DNA of 64,000 nucleotides from Paenibacillus endoradicis (lineage in GTDB: Bacteria > Bacillota > Bacilli > Paenibacillales > Paenibacillaceae): contig NZ_JANQBB010000010.1 in assembly GCF_024721975.1 (NCBI RefSeq), forward strand, positions 131,799 through 195,798, written 5' to 3'. Below are positions 19,293 to 27,293 of the stretch, piece after piece; the first letter of the stretch is position 1; each line of letters begins with the position of its first letter. The position numbers were made by a program, and so were the translations under genes. The notes under the pieces were generated by a model that had not been told where the DNA came from, made no database searches, and worked only from the letters and a program-made list of their open reading frames with translations.

Positions 19293-19464
19293 TTCAAAAA
19301 GCGGACTTTGATAACGATGACTAGTCTAACGAAGCTTAGTCGACATCGAATATGAAGCGAACTTGGGAAGTCTGGTACGCATGTACCAATAACGTACATT
19401 TGCGTTTCCTCCTTTCACAAGTAGCGCCTCATCTTCTCGGTTCTGAAAGCCCGCTTTTTGAACC
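19293..19464 (+). repeat. Structured intergenic repeat, copy R1 (argC-argJ)
   Basis: Outer arms TTCAAAAAGCGG and CCGCTTTTTGAACC pair; inside are a GACTA/TAGTC hairpin, a long stem GAAGCGAACTTGGGAAG opposite CTTTCACAAGTAGCGCC, and an apical TACGCATGTACC opposite CGTACATTTGCG. Core words GATAACGATG, CGACATCGAATATG, ACCAATAACGTAC and CATCTTCTCGG recur in the other copies. The gap of 300 bases between argC and argJ is almost entirely this element plus a short degenerate tail (GAAGAGGAAGTTCAAAA) that resembles the start of a second unit. Confidence 0.85.
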
Positions 19465-19586
19465 TTTATTAGAAGAGGAAGTTCAAAAATCAAAATTTCA
19501 AAACATGCACTAATATTTTGTTTATATAGTAATACCTCATTTATAAATCAATAGTTTAATAGCATATTTAGGAGGATTAGAGCGAG

Positions 19587-20828
19587 ATGATAGAGGAACA
19601 TAACGAAGCTTTATTTACTATTATTCAAGATGGCTCAGTAACATCGCCTCAAGGCTTTGTAGCAGGCGGATTACATTGTGGTTTGAAAAAAACGGATCGT
19701 CATGATCTAGGTGCTATTGTATGTGAGGTTCCAGCAACAGCAGCGGCAGTATATACAACGAATGTTTTTCAAGCAGCACCTATTAAAGTAACTCGTGAAA
19801 GTATCGCTAGCAAAGGTACCCTTCGTGCGATGATCGTGAATAGTGGTAACGCCAACGCTTGTACGGGAGATCAAGGTGAAGCAGATGCATTTGAAATGCG
19901 TAATCGTTTTGCTGAGCAGATTGGTGTAGATGCAGATCAAGTTGCCGTTGCTTCCACTGGAGTTATTGGTGAGTTATTGAAGATGGATAAAGTGCGTTCT
20001 GGTATAGATAAACTTCCAAATTTATTAGAAAAAAGCGATAAAGGTGCTGAAGACTTCAGCCAAGCGATTCTAACAACGGATCTTGTGAAGAAAACGATTT
20101 GCGTGGAGCTTGAGGTTGATGGCAAGCTAGTGAAAATTGCTGGAGCAGCAAAAGGATCTGGTATGATTCATCCTAATATGGCAACGATGCTTGGTTTTGT
20201 AACGACGGATGCTAATATTAGTTCAACAGCTTTACATCAATTATTACGTGAAGCTACTGATTTGAGCTTCAATATGATTACGGTTGATGGTGATACTTCG
20301 ACTAATGATATGTTAGTAGCAATGGCAAGTGGTCTTGCAGCTCATTCTGAACTAACTGAAGCACACCCTGCATGGGCAACGTTCAAATCAGCTCTTACTC
20401 ATGTTTGTGTTGTACTAGCGAAAGCTATTGCACGTGATGGTGAAGGTGCTACAAAGTTAGTTGAGGTTCGTGTTGAAGGCGCAGTGAATGATTTCGCAGC
20501 TCAAGCTATCGCGAAAACAGTTATTGGTTCATCTTTAGTGAAATCTGCTGTATTTGGAGCAGATGCGAACTGGGGACGTATTATTGCCGCTGTAGGTCGT
20601 GCGGGTCAACCAGTTGATCCTGCTACTGTAGATATTGCGCTAGGTTCTATCGTTACATTAGAACAATCACGACCTGTAGCATTCGACGAGGATGCTGCTT
20701 TAGAATATCTTAAAGGAGACACCGTTGTGATCTCTGTTAATTTAAATATGGAAAACGGTACAGCAGTAGCATGGGGTTGCGACTTGACGTACGATTATGT
20801 ACGTATTAATGCTGCTTACCGCACATAG
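19587..20828 (+). CDS. argJ: Bifunctional ornithine acetyltransferase / N-acetylglutamate synthase
   Basis: 413 residues. Transfers acetyl from N-acetylornithine to glutamate, making the pathway cyclic, and can also acetylate glutamate from acetyl-CoA. Made as one chain that cleaves itself before the Thr of the conserved HPNMATMLGF motif to give two subunits; that motif, NSGNANACTG and VDGDTSTNDM are all present. TTAGGAGG lies before the ATG. No separate argA is in the window, consistent with a bifunctional ArgJ. Followed by two tandem copies of the structured repeat before argB. Confidence 0.97.
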   Translation: MIEEHNEALFTIIQDGSVTSPQGFVAGGLHCGLKKTDRHDLGAIVCEVPATAAAVYTTNVFQAAPIKVTRESIASKGTLRAMIVNSGNANACTGDQGEADAFEMRNRFAEQIGVDADQVAVASTGVIGELLKMDKVRSGIDKLPNLLEKSDKGAEDFSQAILTTDLVKKTICVELEVDGKLVKIAGAAKGSGMIHPNMATMLGFVTTDANISSTALHQLLREATDLSFNMITVDGDTSTNDMLVAMASGLAAHSELTEAHPAWATFKSALTHVCVVLAKAIARDGEGATKLVEVRVEGAVNDFAAQAIAKTVIGSSLVKSAVFGADANWGRIIAAVGRAGQPVDPATVDIALGSIVTLEQSRPVAFDEDAALEYLKGDTVVISVNLNMENGTAVAWGCDLTYDYVRINAAYRT

Positions 20829-20833
20829 ATGTA

Positions 20834-21004
20834 GTTCAAAAAGCAGGCTTTGATAACGATGAGTATACTAACGCAGAATACTCGACGTCGAAGATGCCAT
20901 TCATCGCTAGCTGTGGTGCTCGTGTACCAAGTACGTACACTCCGCTCCTCGCGTCACTAGCTTCATGGAATCTTCTTGGTTCTTAAAGCCCACTTTTTGG
21001 AACC
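20834..21004 (+). repeat. Structured intergenic repeat, copy R2 (argJ-argB)
   Basis: Arms TTCAAAAAGCAGGCTTTGAT and AAAGCCCACTTTTTGGAACC pair. The first internal hairpin is GAGTAT/ATACTC where R1 has GACTA/TAGTC, a change on both sides that keeps pairing. A second stem pairs CCATTCATCGCTAGCTGTG with GTCACTAGCTTCATGG. Begins 6 bases after the argJ stop. Confidence 0.85.
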
Positions 21005-21019
21005 TTATTGGAAGAGGAA

Positions 21020-21188
21020 GTTTAAAATGCTCAATTTTGATAACGATGTATCGCGCTGTAGCATATTCGGCGTCGAATATTGAACGTTAGCGAAATTTCC
21101 GGTGCTCACGTAGTAAGTCCCTACGTTGCGCTCCTCAATTTCTACTAACATCCAATCTTCTCGGAACTGAAAGCCGAGCATTTGAACC
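21020..21188 (+). repeat. Structured intergenic repeat, copy R3 (argJ-argB)
   Basis: Directly follows R2 after GAAGAGGAAG. Arms TTTAAAATGCTC and GAGCATTTGAACC pair although both differ from R1/R2. The inner stem pairs TTGAACGTTAGCGAAATTT with AATTTCTACTAACATCCAA, again different from R1/R2 on both sides. Apical TGCTCACGTAG opposite CTACGTTGCGC. Ends 40 bases before the argB start. Confidence 0.85.
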
Positions 21189-21228
21189 TTGATTGGAAGA
21201 TGCAGTTAATAATGTGGAGGAAAAGGAT

Positions 21229-22017
21229 ATGACTAAGCAACGTTTTGTAATGAAATGCGGTGGTAGTACGTTAGCGGCTCTACCAAATAGTTTTTTTGAA
21301 GAATTACGTGAACTACAAGCTTCTGGAGTAGCACCGGTTATTGTTCATGGTGGTGGCCCAGCAATTTCAGAAACACTAGAAAAGCTTGGGATTGAAACAG
21401 AGTTTGTCCAAGGGTTACGCAAAACCAGTGATGAAGTACTTGATGTTGTAGAAATGGTACTTGCAGGGCGCATTAACAAAGAAATAGTTCGTAAGATGGA
21501 AATGAATGGGGCAAGAACATTAGGACTTTCTGGTGTAGATGGCATGCTCATTCAAGCAAAGCCAGTTGCCAATAGTGCAGAGATCGGATTCGTTGGCGAT
21601 GTAACGGAAGTAAACGCCACTCTAATCGAAGGTGTTATGGCGATGGGATATATTCCTGTTATTGCACCGATCGGTATCGATCGAAGTGGTCAACGTTACA
21701 ATATTAATGCTGATACAGCAGCTGGAGCAGTTGCTTCTCATCTAGGTGTGGAGCGAATGATCGTAGTTACTGATGTGCCAGGTATTATGAAAACTGTTGA
21801 TGGACAGAAAGTTACTTTGCCTTCTGTAACGGTTGCAGAAATAGAAGAAATGATTACTAGTGGTGAAATATATGGTGGCATGATTCCAAAAGTACGTGCT
21901 GCGATTCAATGTATACAAGGTAAGGTACAAGAAGTCGTTATTGTAAGTGGGCAAATTGAAGGAGTACTTACCGAGGCCGTAACGACTGGCGGAGTAGGAA
22001 CTGTCATTAAGCAATAG
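21229..22017 (+). CDS. argB: Acetylglutamate kinase
   Basis: 262 residues. Phosphorylates N-acetylglutamate with ATP; the usual feedback-controlled step. Seen: FVMKCGGSTLAALP at the N-terminus, VIVHGGGPAISETLEKLGIE (substrate-binding glycine-rich loop), INADTAAGAVASHL and the C-terminal GGMIPKVRAAIQCI. The start is ATG 21229 with GTGGAGG 8 bases upstream; a longer frame from 21193 would run into the repeat. The motif FVQGLRKTSDEVLDVVEMVL is typical. Ends 13 bases before argD. Confidence 0.97.
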   Translation: MTKQRFVMKCGGSTLAALPNSFFEELRELQASGVAPVIVHGGGPAISETLEKLGIETEFVQGLRKTSDEVLDVVEMVLAGRINKEIVRKMEMNGARTLGLSGVDGMLIQAKPVANSAEIGFVGDVTEVNATLIEGVMAMGYIPVIAPIGIDRSGQRYNINADTAAGAVASHLGVERMIVVTDVPGIMKTVDGQKVTLPSVTVAEIEEMITSGEIYGGMIPKVRAAIQCIQGKVQEVVIVSGQIEGVLTEAVTTGGVGTVIKQ

Positions 22018-22030
22018 GGGAGTGTTTAAT

Positions 22031-23218
22031 ATGAGTCAAAGTACGATAGAAGTAGCGGGTGGATCATTATTTCCAACGTATGCAAGATATCCACTTGCCA
22101 TTGTTAAAGGCGAAGGTAGCTGGCTGTGGGATAGTGAAGGTAATAAATATTTAGACTTTATGAGTGGAATTGCTGTTACGAATCTAGGTCACGTGCCGCA
22201 ACGTGTAAAGGAAGCATTAGTAGCGCAGTTAGATCAACTATGGCATATTTCGAATTTGTTTCAAATTCCTAATCAGGCAGATGCTGCAAAGCTTATTACC
22301 GATAATAGCTGTGGTGATGCTGTATTCTTCTGTAATTCTGGTGCTGAGGCGAATGAAGCAGCTATTAAGTTAGCTCGTCGTTATCAACAACTAGTTGCTC
22401 GTAATGGTCGTTATGAAGTCATTTCATTCACACAATCTTTCCATGGTCGTACACTTGCAACATTAACAGCGACTGGGCAAGATAAGGTGAAGGAAGGATT
22501 TTTACCATTACCTGAAGGCTTTACTCATATTGCACTAAATGATATTGAGCTACTGAAAGCAACAATCACTGACAAAACAGCAGCTGTTATGCTAGAGATG
22601 GTTCAAGCTGAGGGTGGTATACTGCTTGTTGATCCAACGTATATTAAGCAAGTTGCTGAGCTTTGTAAGTCTGAGGGAATTTTATTAATCATAGATGAAA
22701 TCCAAACGGGAATGGGTAGAACTGGTAAATTGTTCGCTTATGAGCATTTTGGTATTGAACCTGATATATTTACATTAGCAAAAGGTTTAGGTAGCGGATT
22801 CCCTGTAGGCGCTATGGTCGCTAAGGAAGCGTTAAGAGAAGGGTTTACAGCAGGTAGTCATGGTTCTACATTCGGTGGAACACCGATTGCGACAGCTGCA
22901 GTGAAAGCGACGATTGAAACGATCGTTGAAGAAAAGGTAGTTGATCATGCAGCGAAGCAAGGTGAATATCTAATCACGCAATTACGTGAGAAACTTAGTG
23001 GCTGCTCATTCGTAAATGAAGTACGTGGGTTAGGGCTAATTATCGGTATTGAATGTAAAGAGCCGATAGCTAGTGTCATCGTAGAAGCACAAAGTGAGGG
23101 CTTGCTAGTCATTTCTGCTGGTCCAAACGTGATTCGTTTGCTACCTAATTTGCTAGTGTCTAATGAAGAAATCGATCAAGCGGTACAAATACTAACGAAG
23201 TTGCTAAGCAATCGATAG
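22031..23218 (+). CDS. argD: Acetylornithine aminotransferase
   Basis: 395 residues. PLP enzyme making N-acetylornithine from the semialdehyde and glutamate. Seen: FCNSGAEANEAAIKLARRYQ (cofactor phosphate site), SFHGRTLATLTATGQ, LLIIDEIQTGMGRTGKLFAY (PLP-ring Asp), and the Schiff-base Lys in TLAKGLGSGFPVGAM. ATG 22031 is preferred to GTG 22022 because GGGGAG lies 8 bases before it. Followed by a decayed copy of the structured repeat and argF. Confidence 0.96.
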   Translation: MSQSTIEVAGGSLFPTYARYPLAIVKGEGSWLWDSEGNKYLDFMSGIAVTNLGHVPQRVKEALVAQLDQLWHISNLFQIPNQADAAKLITDNSCGDAVFFCNSGAEANEAAIKLARRYQQLVARNGRYEVISFTQSFHGRTLATLTATGQDKVKEGFLPLPEGFTHIALNDIELLKATITDKTAAVMLEMVQAEGGILLVDPTYIKQVAELCKSEGILLIIDEIQTGMGRTGKLFAYEHFGIEPDIFTLAKGLGSGFPVGAMVAKEALREGFTAGSHGSTFGGTPIATAAVKATIETIVEEKVVDHAAKQGEYLITQLREKLSGCSFVNEVRGLGLIIGIECKEPIASVIVEAQSEGLLVISAGPNVIRLLPNLLVSNEEIDQAVQILTKLLSNR

Positions 23219-23222
23219 GAAA

Positions 23223-23300
23223 CTCTAAACGTCCGACTGTTATCACGATGTAATACTTTGTTGCTTAATGGACTTCGAATATGTCATTCATTCGAAGTCT
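23223..23300 (+). repeat. Structured intergenic repeat, truncated copy R4 (argD-argF)
   Basis: Only the left half is recognisable: CTCTAAACGTCCGACTGTTATCACGATG matches the start of the copy at 49707, and CGAATATGTCATTCATTCGAAG matches CGAATATGCCATTCATCGGAAG in the copy at 57046. The right arm is missing or replaced by an unrelated AAAAGTTA/TAACTTTT hairpin. Confidence 0.6.
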
Positions 23301-23398
23301 CCAGTTAATGAAAAGTTAAGATTAAGCTTCCGAAGTAACTTTTCGTTACAGGAAGTTATTACAGGAAGTCCACGAAAAGCTTTTAGGAGGTTTTAAAC

Positions 23399-24355
23399 AT
23401 GGTAAGATCCAAAGAAGAAATCGCTCAAAGTATGAAGGGCCGCGATTTTCTAATGTTAGTTGATTTTGCACAAGAAGAAATTATGTATTTGATTGAGCTA
23501 GCTATTGATTTGAAACAAAAACAAAAAGCTGGCATTGAACATAAAGTATTGCAAGGTAAAACAGTAGGTTTAATTTTTGAGAAATCTTCTACACGTACGC
23601 GTGTTTCTTTTGAAGTTGGTATTTACCAACTAGGTGGTCAAGGTCTATTCTTGAGCGGTAATGATCTTCAAATCGGTCGTGGTGAGACGATTCTTGATAC
23701 AGCACAAACATTATCTCGTTATCTAGATGGAATTATGATTCGTACATTCGAACATCGTAAAGTAGTTGAGTTAGCTCGTGGAGCAACTATTCCAGTTATT
23801 AATGGATTGACGGATCTATCTCACCCATGCCAAGCACTTGCTGACTTCCAAACGATCTACGAGCAAACAGGTACGTTTGAAAATGTGAAACTTGCATATA
23901 TCGGTGACGGTAACAATATGGTACACTCTCTAATGATGGGTGCTGCTAAACTAGGCGTTCATATGTCAATTGCAACACCTGTAGGTTATGAACCAGACGC
24001 AGATATTATTGCTCAAACTATGGCTATCGCAGAAGATACTGGTGCGAAAATTGTAGTTTGTCATGATCCAAAAGAAGCAATGGAAGGTGCAGACTTTGTG
24101 TATACTGATGTATGGGCAAGTATGGGCCAAGAACAAGAGCAAAAAGAACGTGAACTTGCATTTGCTGACTATCAGATCGATGATAATCTTGTTCAATTTG
24201 CTAAGCCAGAATTTAAATTCATGCACTGCCTACCTGCACATCGCGGTGAGGAAGTAACAGAGAGCGTAATTGATGGCGAACACTCTATTATTTTTGATCA
24301 GGCTGAAAATCGTCTACATGCTCAAAAGGCGATTATGGCTGCAATCATGTCATAA
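23399..24355 (+). CDS. argF: Ornithine carbamoyltransferase
   Basis: 318 residues. Joins ornithine and carbamoyl phosphate to give citrulline. Seen: carbamoyl-phosphate site KSSTRTRVSFEVG, IMIRTFEH, ornithine-side LTDLSHPCQALADFQTI, and the catalytic-cysteine loop MHCLPAHRGEEVTESV. TTAGGAGG precedes the ATG. Carbamoyl-phosphate synthetase genes (carAB), often near arg genes in Bacilli, are not in the window. Only 28 bases separate it from argG, so the two are surely co-transcribed. Confidence 0.97.
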   Translation: MVRSKEEIAQSMKGRDFLMLVDFAQEEIMYLIELAIDLKQKQKAGIEHKVLQGKTVGLIFEKSSTRTRVSFEVGIYQLGGQGLFLSGNDLQIGRGETILDTAQTLSRYLDGIMIRTFEHRKVVELARGATIPVINGLTDLSHPCQALADFQTIYEQTGTFENVKLAYIGDGNNMVHSLMMGAAKLGVHMSIATPVGYEPDADIIAQTMAIAEDTGAKIVVCHDPKEAMEGADFVYTDVWASMGQEQEQKERELAFADYQIDDNLVQFAKPEFKFMHCLPAHRGEEVTESVIDGEHSIIFDQAENRLHAQKAIMAAIMS

Positions 24356-24383
24356 TAAATGAAATATGAAGGGAATCAATAAC

Positions 24384-25616
24384 ATGGCAAAGGATAAAAT
24401 TGTACTGGCTTATTCTGGTGGTTTGGATACTTCAATCATCTTGAAATGGCTAAAAGAAACATATGACGCGGAAATCATCGCATTTACTGCTGATATCGGT
24501 CAGAAGGAAGAACTAGATGGTCTAGAAGAAAAAGCTTTAAAAACAGGTGCTTCTAAAGTATACATCGATGATCTTACTGAAGAATTCGCTCAAGATTTCA
24601 TCTTCCCAATGTTCCAAGCTGGAACAATGTATGAAGGTCAATACTTACTAGGAACATCTATTGCACGTCCGCTTATTGCGAAACGTATGGTAGAAATTGC
24701 TCGTGCTGAAGGTGCGAAATATATTGCACATGGTGCAACGGGTAAAGGTAATGACCAAGTTCGTTTTGAGCTAGGTGTAGCTGCACTAGCACCAGAAATC
24801 GAAATTATTGCTCCTTGGCGTTCTGAGCAATTCCGTAACGATTTCCCAGGTCGTGCAGAGATGATCGCTTTTGCAGAGAAACATGATATTCCAGTATCAG
24901 CATCTGCTGCAAAACCTTATTCTACAGACCGCAACTTGCTACATATTAGCTTCGAAAGCGGTGTGTTAGAAGACCCTTGGTTCGATCCAAGTTCTGAAGA
25001 AAATGAACCAATGTATGTACTAAGCGTGTCTCCTGAGCGTGCTCCGGATCAAGCTGAATACGTTGAACTGTCATTCGAACAAGGTAATTGTACAGCTATT
25101 AATGGCGAAGCAATGTCTCCACTTGCTATTATGGAGAAATTGAATGAGCTTGGTGGGAAACATGGTATCGGTCGTGTTGATATGGTCGAAAACCGCTTCG
25201 TAGGTATGAAGAGCCGTGGTGTATATGAAACTCCAGGCGGAACAATTCTATTTACAGCACATCGTAAGATGGAATCTCTAACAATGGATCGTGAAGTTAT
25301 GCATCTTCGTGACTCTCTGATCTCTAAATATAGTGAGCTAGTATACAATGGTTTCTGGTTCGCTCCTGAACGTCTTGCTTTGCAAGCGCTGGTGACGGAA
25401 TCTCAGAAAAATGTATCTGGTGTCGTTCGTTTGAAATTGTATAAAGGTAATGTTATCGGAGCTGGCGTTCAAAGCCCAGTAAGCTTGTACAACCCTGATA
25501 TCGCTACAATGGAAGCTGATCCATCACAAGCATATGATCAAGGTGATGCAACTGGATTTATCCGTTTGAATGCATTGCGTTTGAAAGTTTCTGCTGGTGT
25601 AACTCAGAACAAGTAA
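24384..25616 (+). CDS. argG: Argininosuccinate synthase
   Basis: 410 residues. ATP-dependent condensation of citrulline with aspartate. Seen: the N-type ATP pyrophosphatase loop [16 protein letters not shown] at the N-terminus, [17 protein letters not shown], and APWR. ATG 24384 is the start (GAAGGGAA 8 bases upstream); an earlier in-frame ATG at 24366 overlaps that ribosome site. Followed by a 117-base gap with a long imperfect hairpin before argH. Confidence 0.97.
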   Translation: MAKDKIVLAYSGGLDTSIILKWLKETYDAEIIAFTADIGQKEELDGLEEKALKTGASKVYIDDLTEEFAQDFIFPMFQAGTMYEGQYLLGTSIARPLIAKRMVEIARAEGAKYIAHGATGKGNDQVRFELGVAALAPEIEIIAPWRSEQFRNDFPGRAEMIAFAEKHDIPVSASAAKPYSTDRNLLHISFESGVLEDPWFDPSSEENEPMYVLSVSPERAPDQAEYVELSFEQGNCTAINGEAMSPLAIMEKLNELGGKHGIGRVDMVENRFVGMKSRGVYETPGGTILFTAHRKMESLTMDREVMHLRDSLISKYSELVYNGFWFAPERLALQALVTESQKNVSGVVRLKLYKGNVIGAGVQSPVSLYNPDIATMEADPSQAYDQGDATGFIRLNALRLKVSAGVTQNK

Positions 25617-25631
25617 TAATTCAAAGATCAT

Positions 25632-25705
25632 GGGCGGAAGAATCATATACGACATGTTGGAAGTCTTATAAGACAACCATTTCGTATAGGGCTCTTCCGT
25701 TTCCC
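25632..25705 (+). other. Long imperfect hairpin between argG and argH
   Basis: CGGAAGAATCATATACGACATG pairs imperfectly with its mirror TTTCGTATAGGGCTCTTCCG, and the apex contains the perfect 12-bp palindrome GTCTTATAAGAC (25663-25674). No T run follows, so it is more likely a processing or stability element than a terminator. It does not share sequence words with the dispersed repeat family. Confidence 0.6.
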
Positions 25706-25733
25706 TGTATCAATAAGAAGGAGTGCTGAAGAA

Positions 25734-27149
25734 GTGAGTAAGCTTTGGGGTGGCCGTTTCACGAAGAAAACGGATCAATTAGTTGAAGAATATACAGCGT
25801 CGATTACATTTGATAAGGCGCTTGCTGAAGAAGATATTCAAGGTAGTCTAGCGCATGTAACAATGCTAGGCAAGCAAGGTATTGTACCACAAGACGATGT
25901 TGAAACGATTAAAGCAGGTCTATTGCGCGTATTAGATCGTATCAAAAACGGAGAGCAAGAGTTCACTATTGGTGATGAAGATATTCATATGAATATTGAA
26001 AAAGCATTAATCGATGATATTGGTGCTGTAGGTGGTAAACTTCATACAGGACGTAGTCGTAATGACCAAGTTGCTACGGATATGCATCTTTGGCTTCGTA
26101 AGCGCGTAGTTGAGTTCGTTGAATTGCTTCGCAAGTTACAAGAAGCTTTGATCGGACAAGCTAAAGCGAACATCGATACGATTGTCCCTGGATATACCCA
26201 TTTGCAACGTGCTCAACCTATTTTATTTGCACATCATATGATGGCTTATGTATCAATGTTCGGTCGTGATATCGAGCGTCTACAAGATAGTTACAAACGT
26301 ATCAATGTTCTTCCACTAGGTGCTGGCGCACTCGCTGGTACTACATTCCCAATTGATCGTCACTTTGTTGCAAGCCAATTGCATTTTGATCGTGTATATG
26401 AGAACAGTCTTGATGCGGTAAGTGACCGTGACTTTATTTTAGAGTTTCTAGCAGATGCATCAATCGTTATGATGCACTTATCTCGTCTCAGTGAAGAATT
26501 AATTATGTGGTCAAGCACCGAATTCAACTTTGTTGAACTTGATGACGCCTTCTGCACCGGTAGTAGTATTATGCCACAGAAGAAAAATCCTGACGTACCA
26601 GAACTAGTTCGTGGTAAAACAGGACGTGTGTACGGTAACCTTATGGGCTTGCTAACAGTCGTGAAATCTTTACCTCTAGCGTATAACAAAGATATGCAAG
26701 AAGATAAAGAAGGCATGTTTGATACCGTTACAACGATGCAAGGTGCTCTTCAATTGTTCGCGCCAATGATCGCAACAATGACAGTCAATAAAGATCGTAT
26801 GCGTCAAGCAGTGAATCAAGATTTCTCTAATGCTACGGATATCGCTGACTTCTTAGTTAATAAAGGTCTGCCGTTCCGCCAAGCTCACGAAGTAATCGGG
26901 AAAACGGTGCTATACTGCATTGAAAACAATAAATACTTACTTGATCTAAGTATGGAAGAATTTATTAAGTTCTCTGATTTGTTCGACGAGCGTATATATG
27001 ATGTGTTACAGCCTGAGCAGGTTGTAAATGCTCGTAATGTATATGGTGGTACTGCTAAACCTCAAGTTGAAGCAGCTATTGCACGTGCTGAAGAAGTTAT
27101 GAATACTACATCTATTTGGGTAACTGAATATTTAGAACGCAGCCAATAG
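25734..27149 (+). CDS. argH: Argininosuccinate lyase
   Basis: 471 residues. Splits argininosuccinate into arginine and fumarate, the last step. Seen: KLWGGRF at the N-terminus, [32 protein letters not shown] segment (here [20 protein letters not shown]) and the fumarase/lyase signature [19 protein letters not shown] containing the catalytic Ser. GTG start with AAGGAG 7 bases upstream. Last gene of the arg run, followed by a strong bidirectional terminator. Confidence 0.97.
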   Translation: MSKLWGGRFTKKTDQLVEEYTASITFDKALAEEDIQGSLAHVTMLGKQGIVPQDDVETIKAGLLRVLDRIKNGEQEFTIGDEDIHMNIEKALIDDIGAVGGKLHTGRSRNDQVATDMHLWLRKRVVEFVELLRKLQEALIGQAKANIDTIVPGYTHLQRAQPILFAHHMMAYVSMFGRDIERLQDSYKRINVLPLGAGALAGTTFPIDRHFVASQLHFDRVYENSLDAVSDRDFILEFLADASIVMMHLSRLSEELIMWSSTEFNFVELDDAFCTGSSIMPQKKNPDVPELVRGKTGRVYGNLMGLLTVVKSLPLAYNKDMQEDKEGMFDTVTTMQGALQLFAPMIATMTVNKDRMRQAVNQDFSNATDIADFLVNKGLPFRQAHEVIGKTVLYCIENNKYLLDLSMEEFIKFSDLFDERIYDVLQPEQVVNARNVYGGTAKPQVEAAIARAEEVMNTTSIWVTEYLERSQ

Positions 27150-27166
27150 AATACGCTATTGGACAC

Positions 27167-27221
27167 AAAAAGGTCTTTAGAGCTATCAATCCACATGGAT
27201 CGAAAGCGCTAAAGACCTTTT
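27167..27221. terminator. Bidirectional terminator after argH
   Basis: AAAAAGGTCTTTAG pairs with CTAAAGACCTTTT; flanking A and T runs let it serve argH on the plus strand and the convergent phosphorylase operon on the minus strand. The 28-base loop is larger than usual. Confidence 0.85.
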
Positions 27222-27293
27222 ATACATTTCTCTATTTATTGAGAAAGCTACGGGGTAGCGAAAAAATATCACTACCAGAACTAGTAGATCATC

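Noticed and set aside
26360..26716. 118-residue minus-strand frame
   Set aside because: Antisense to the most conserved part of argH, with no start signals.
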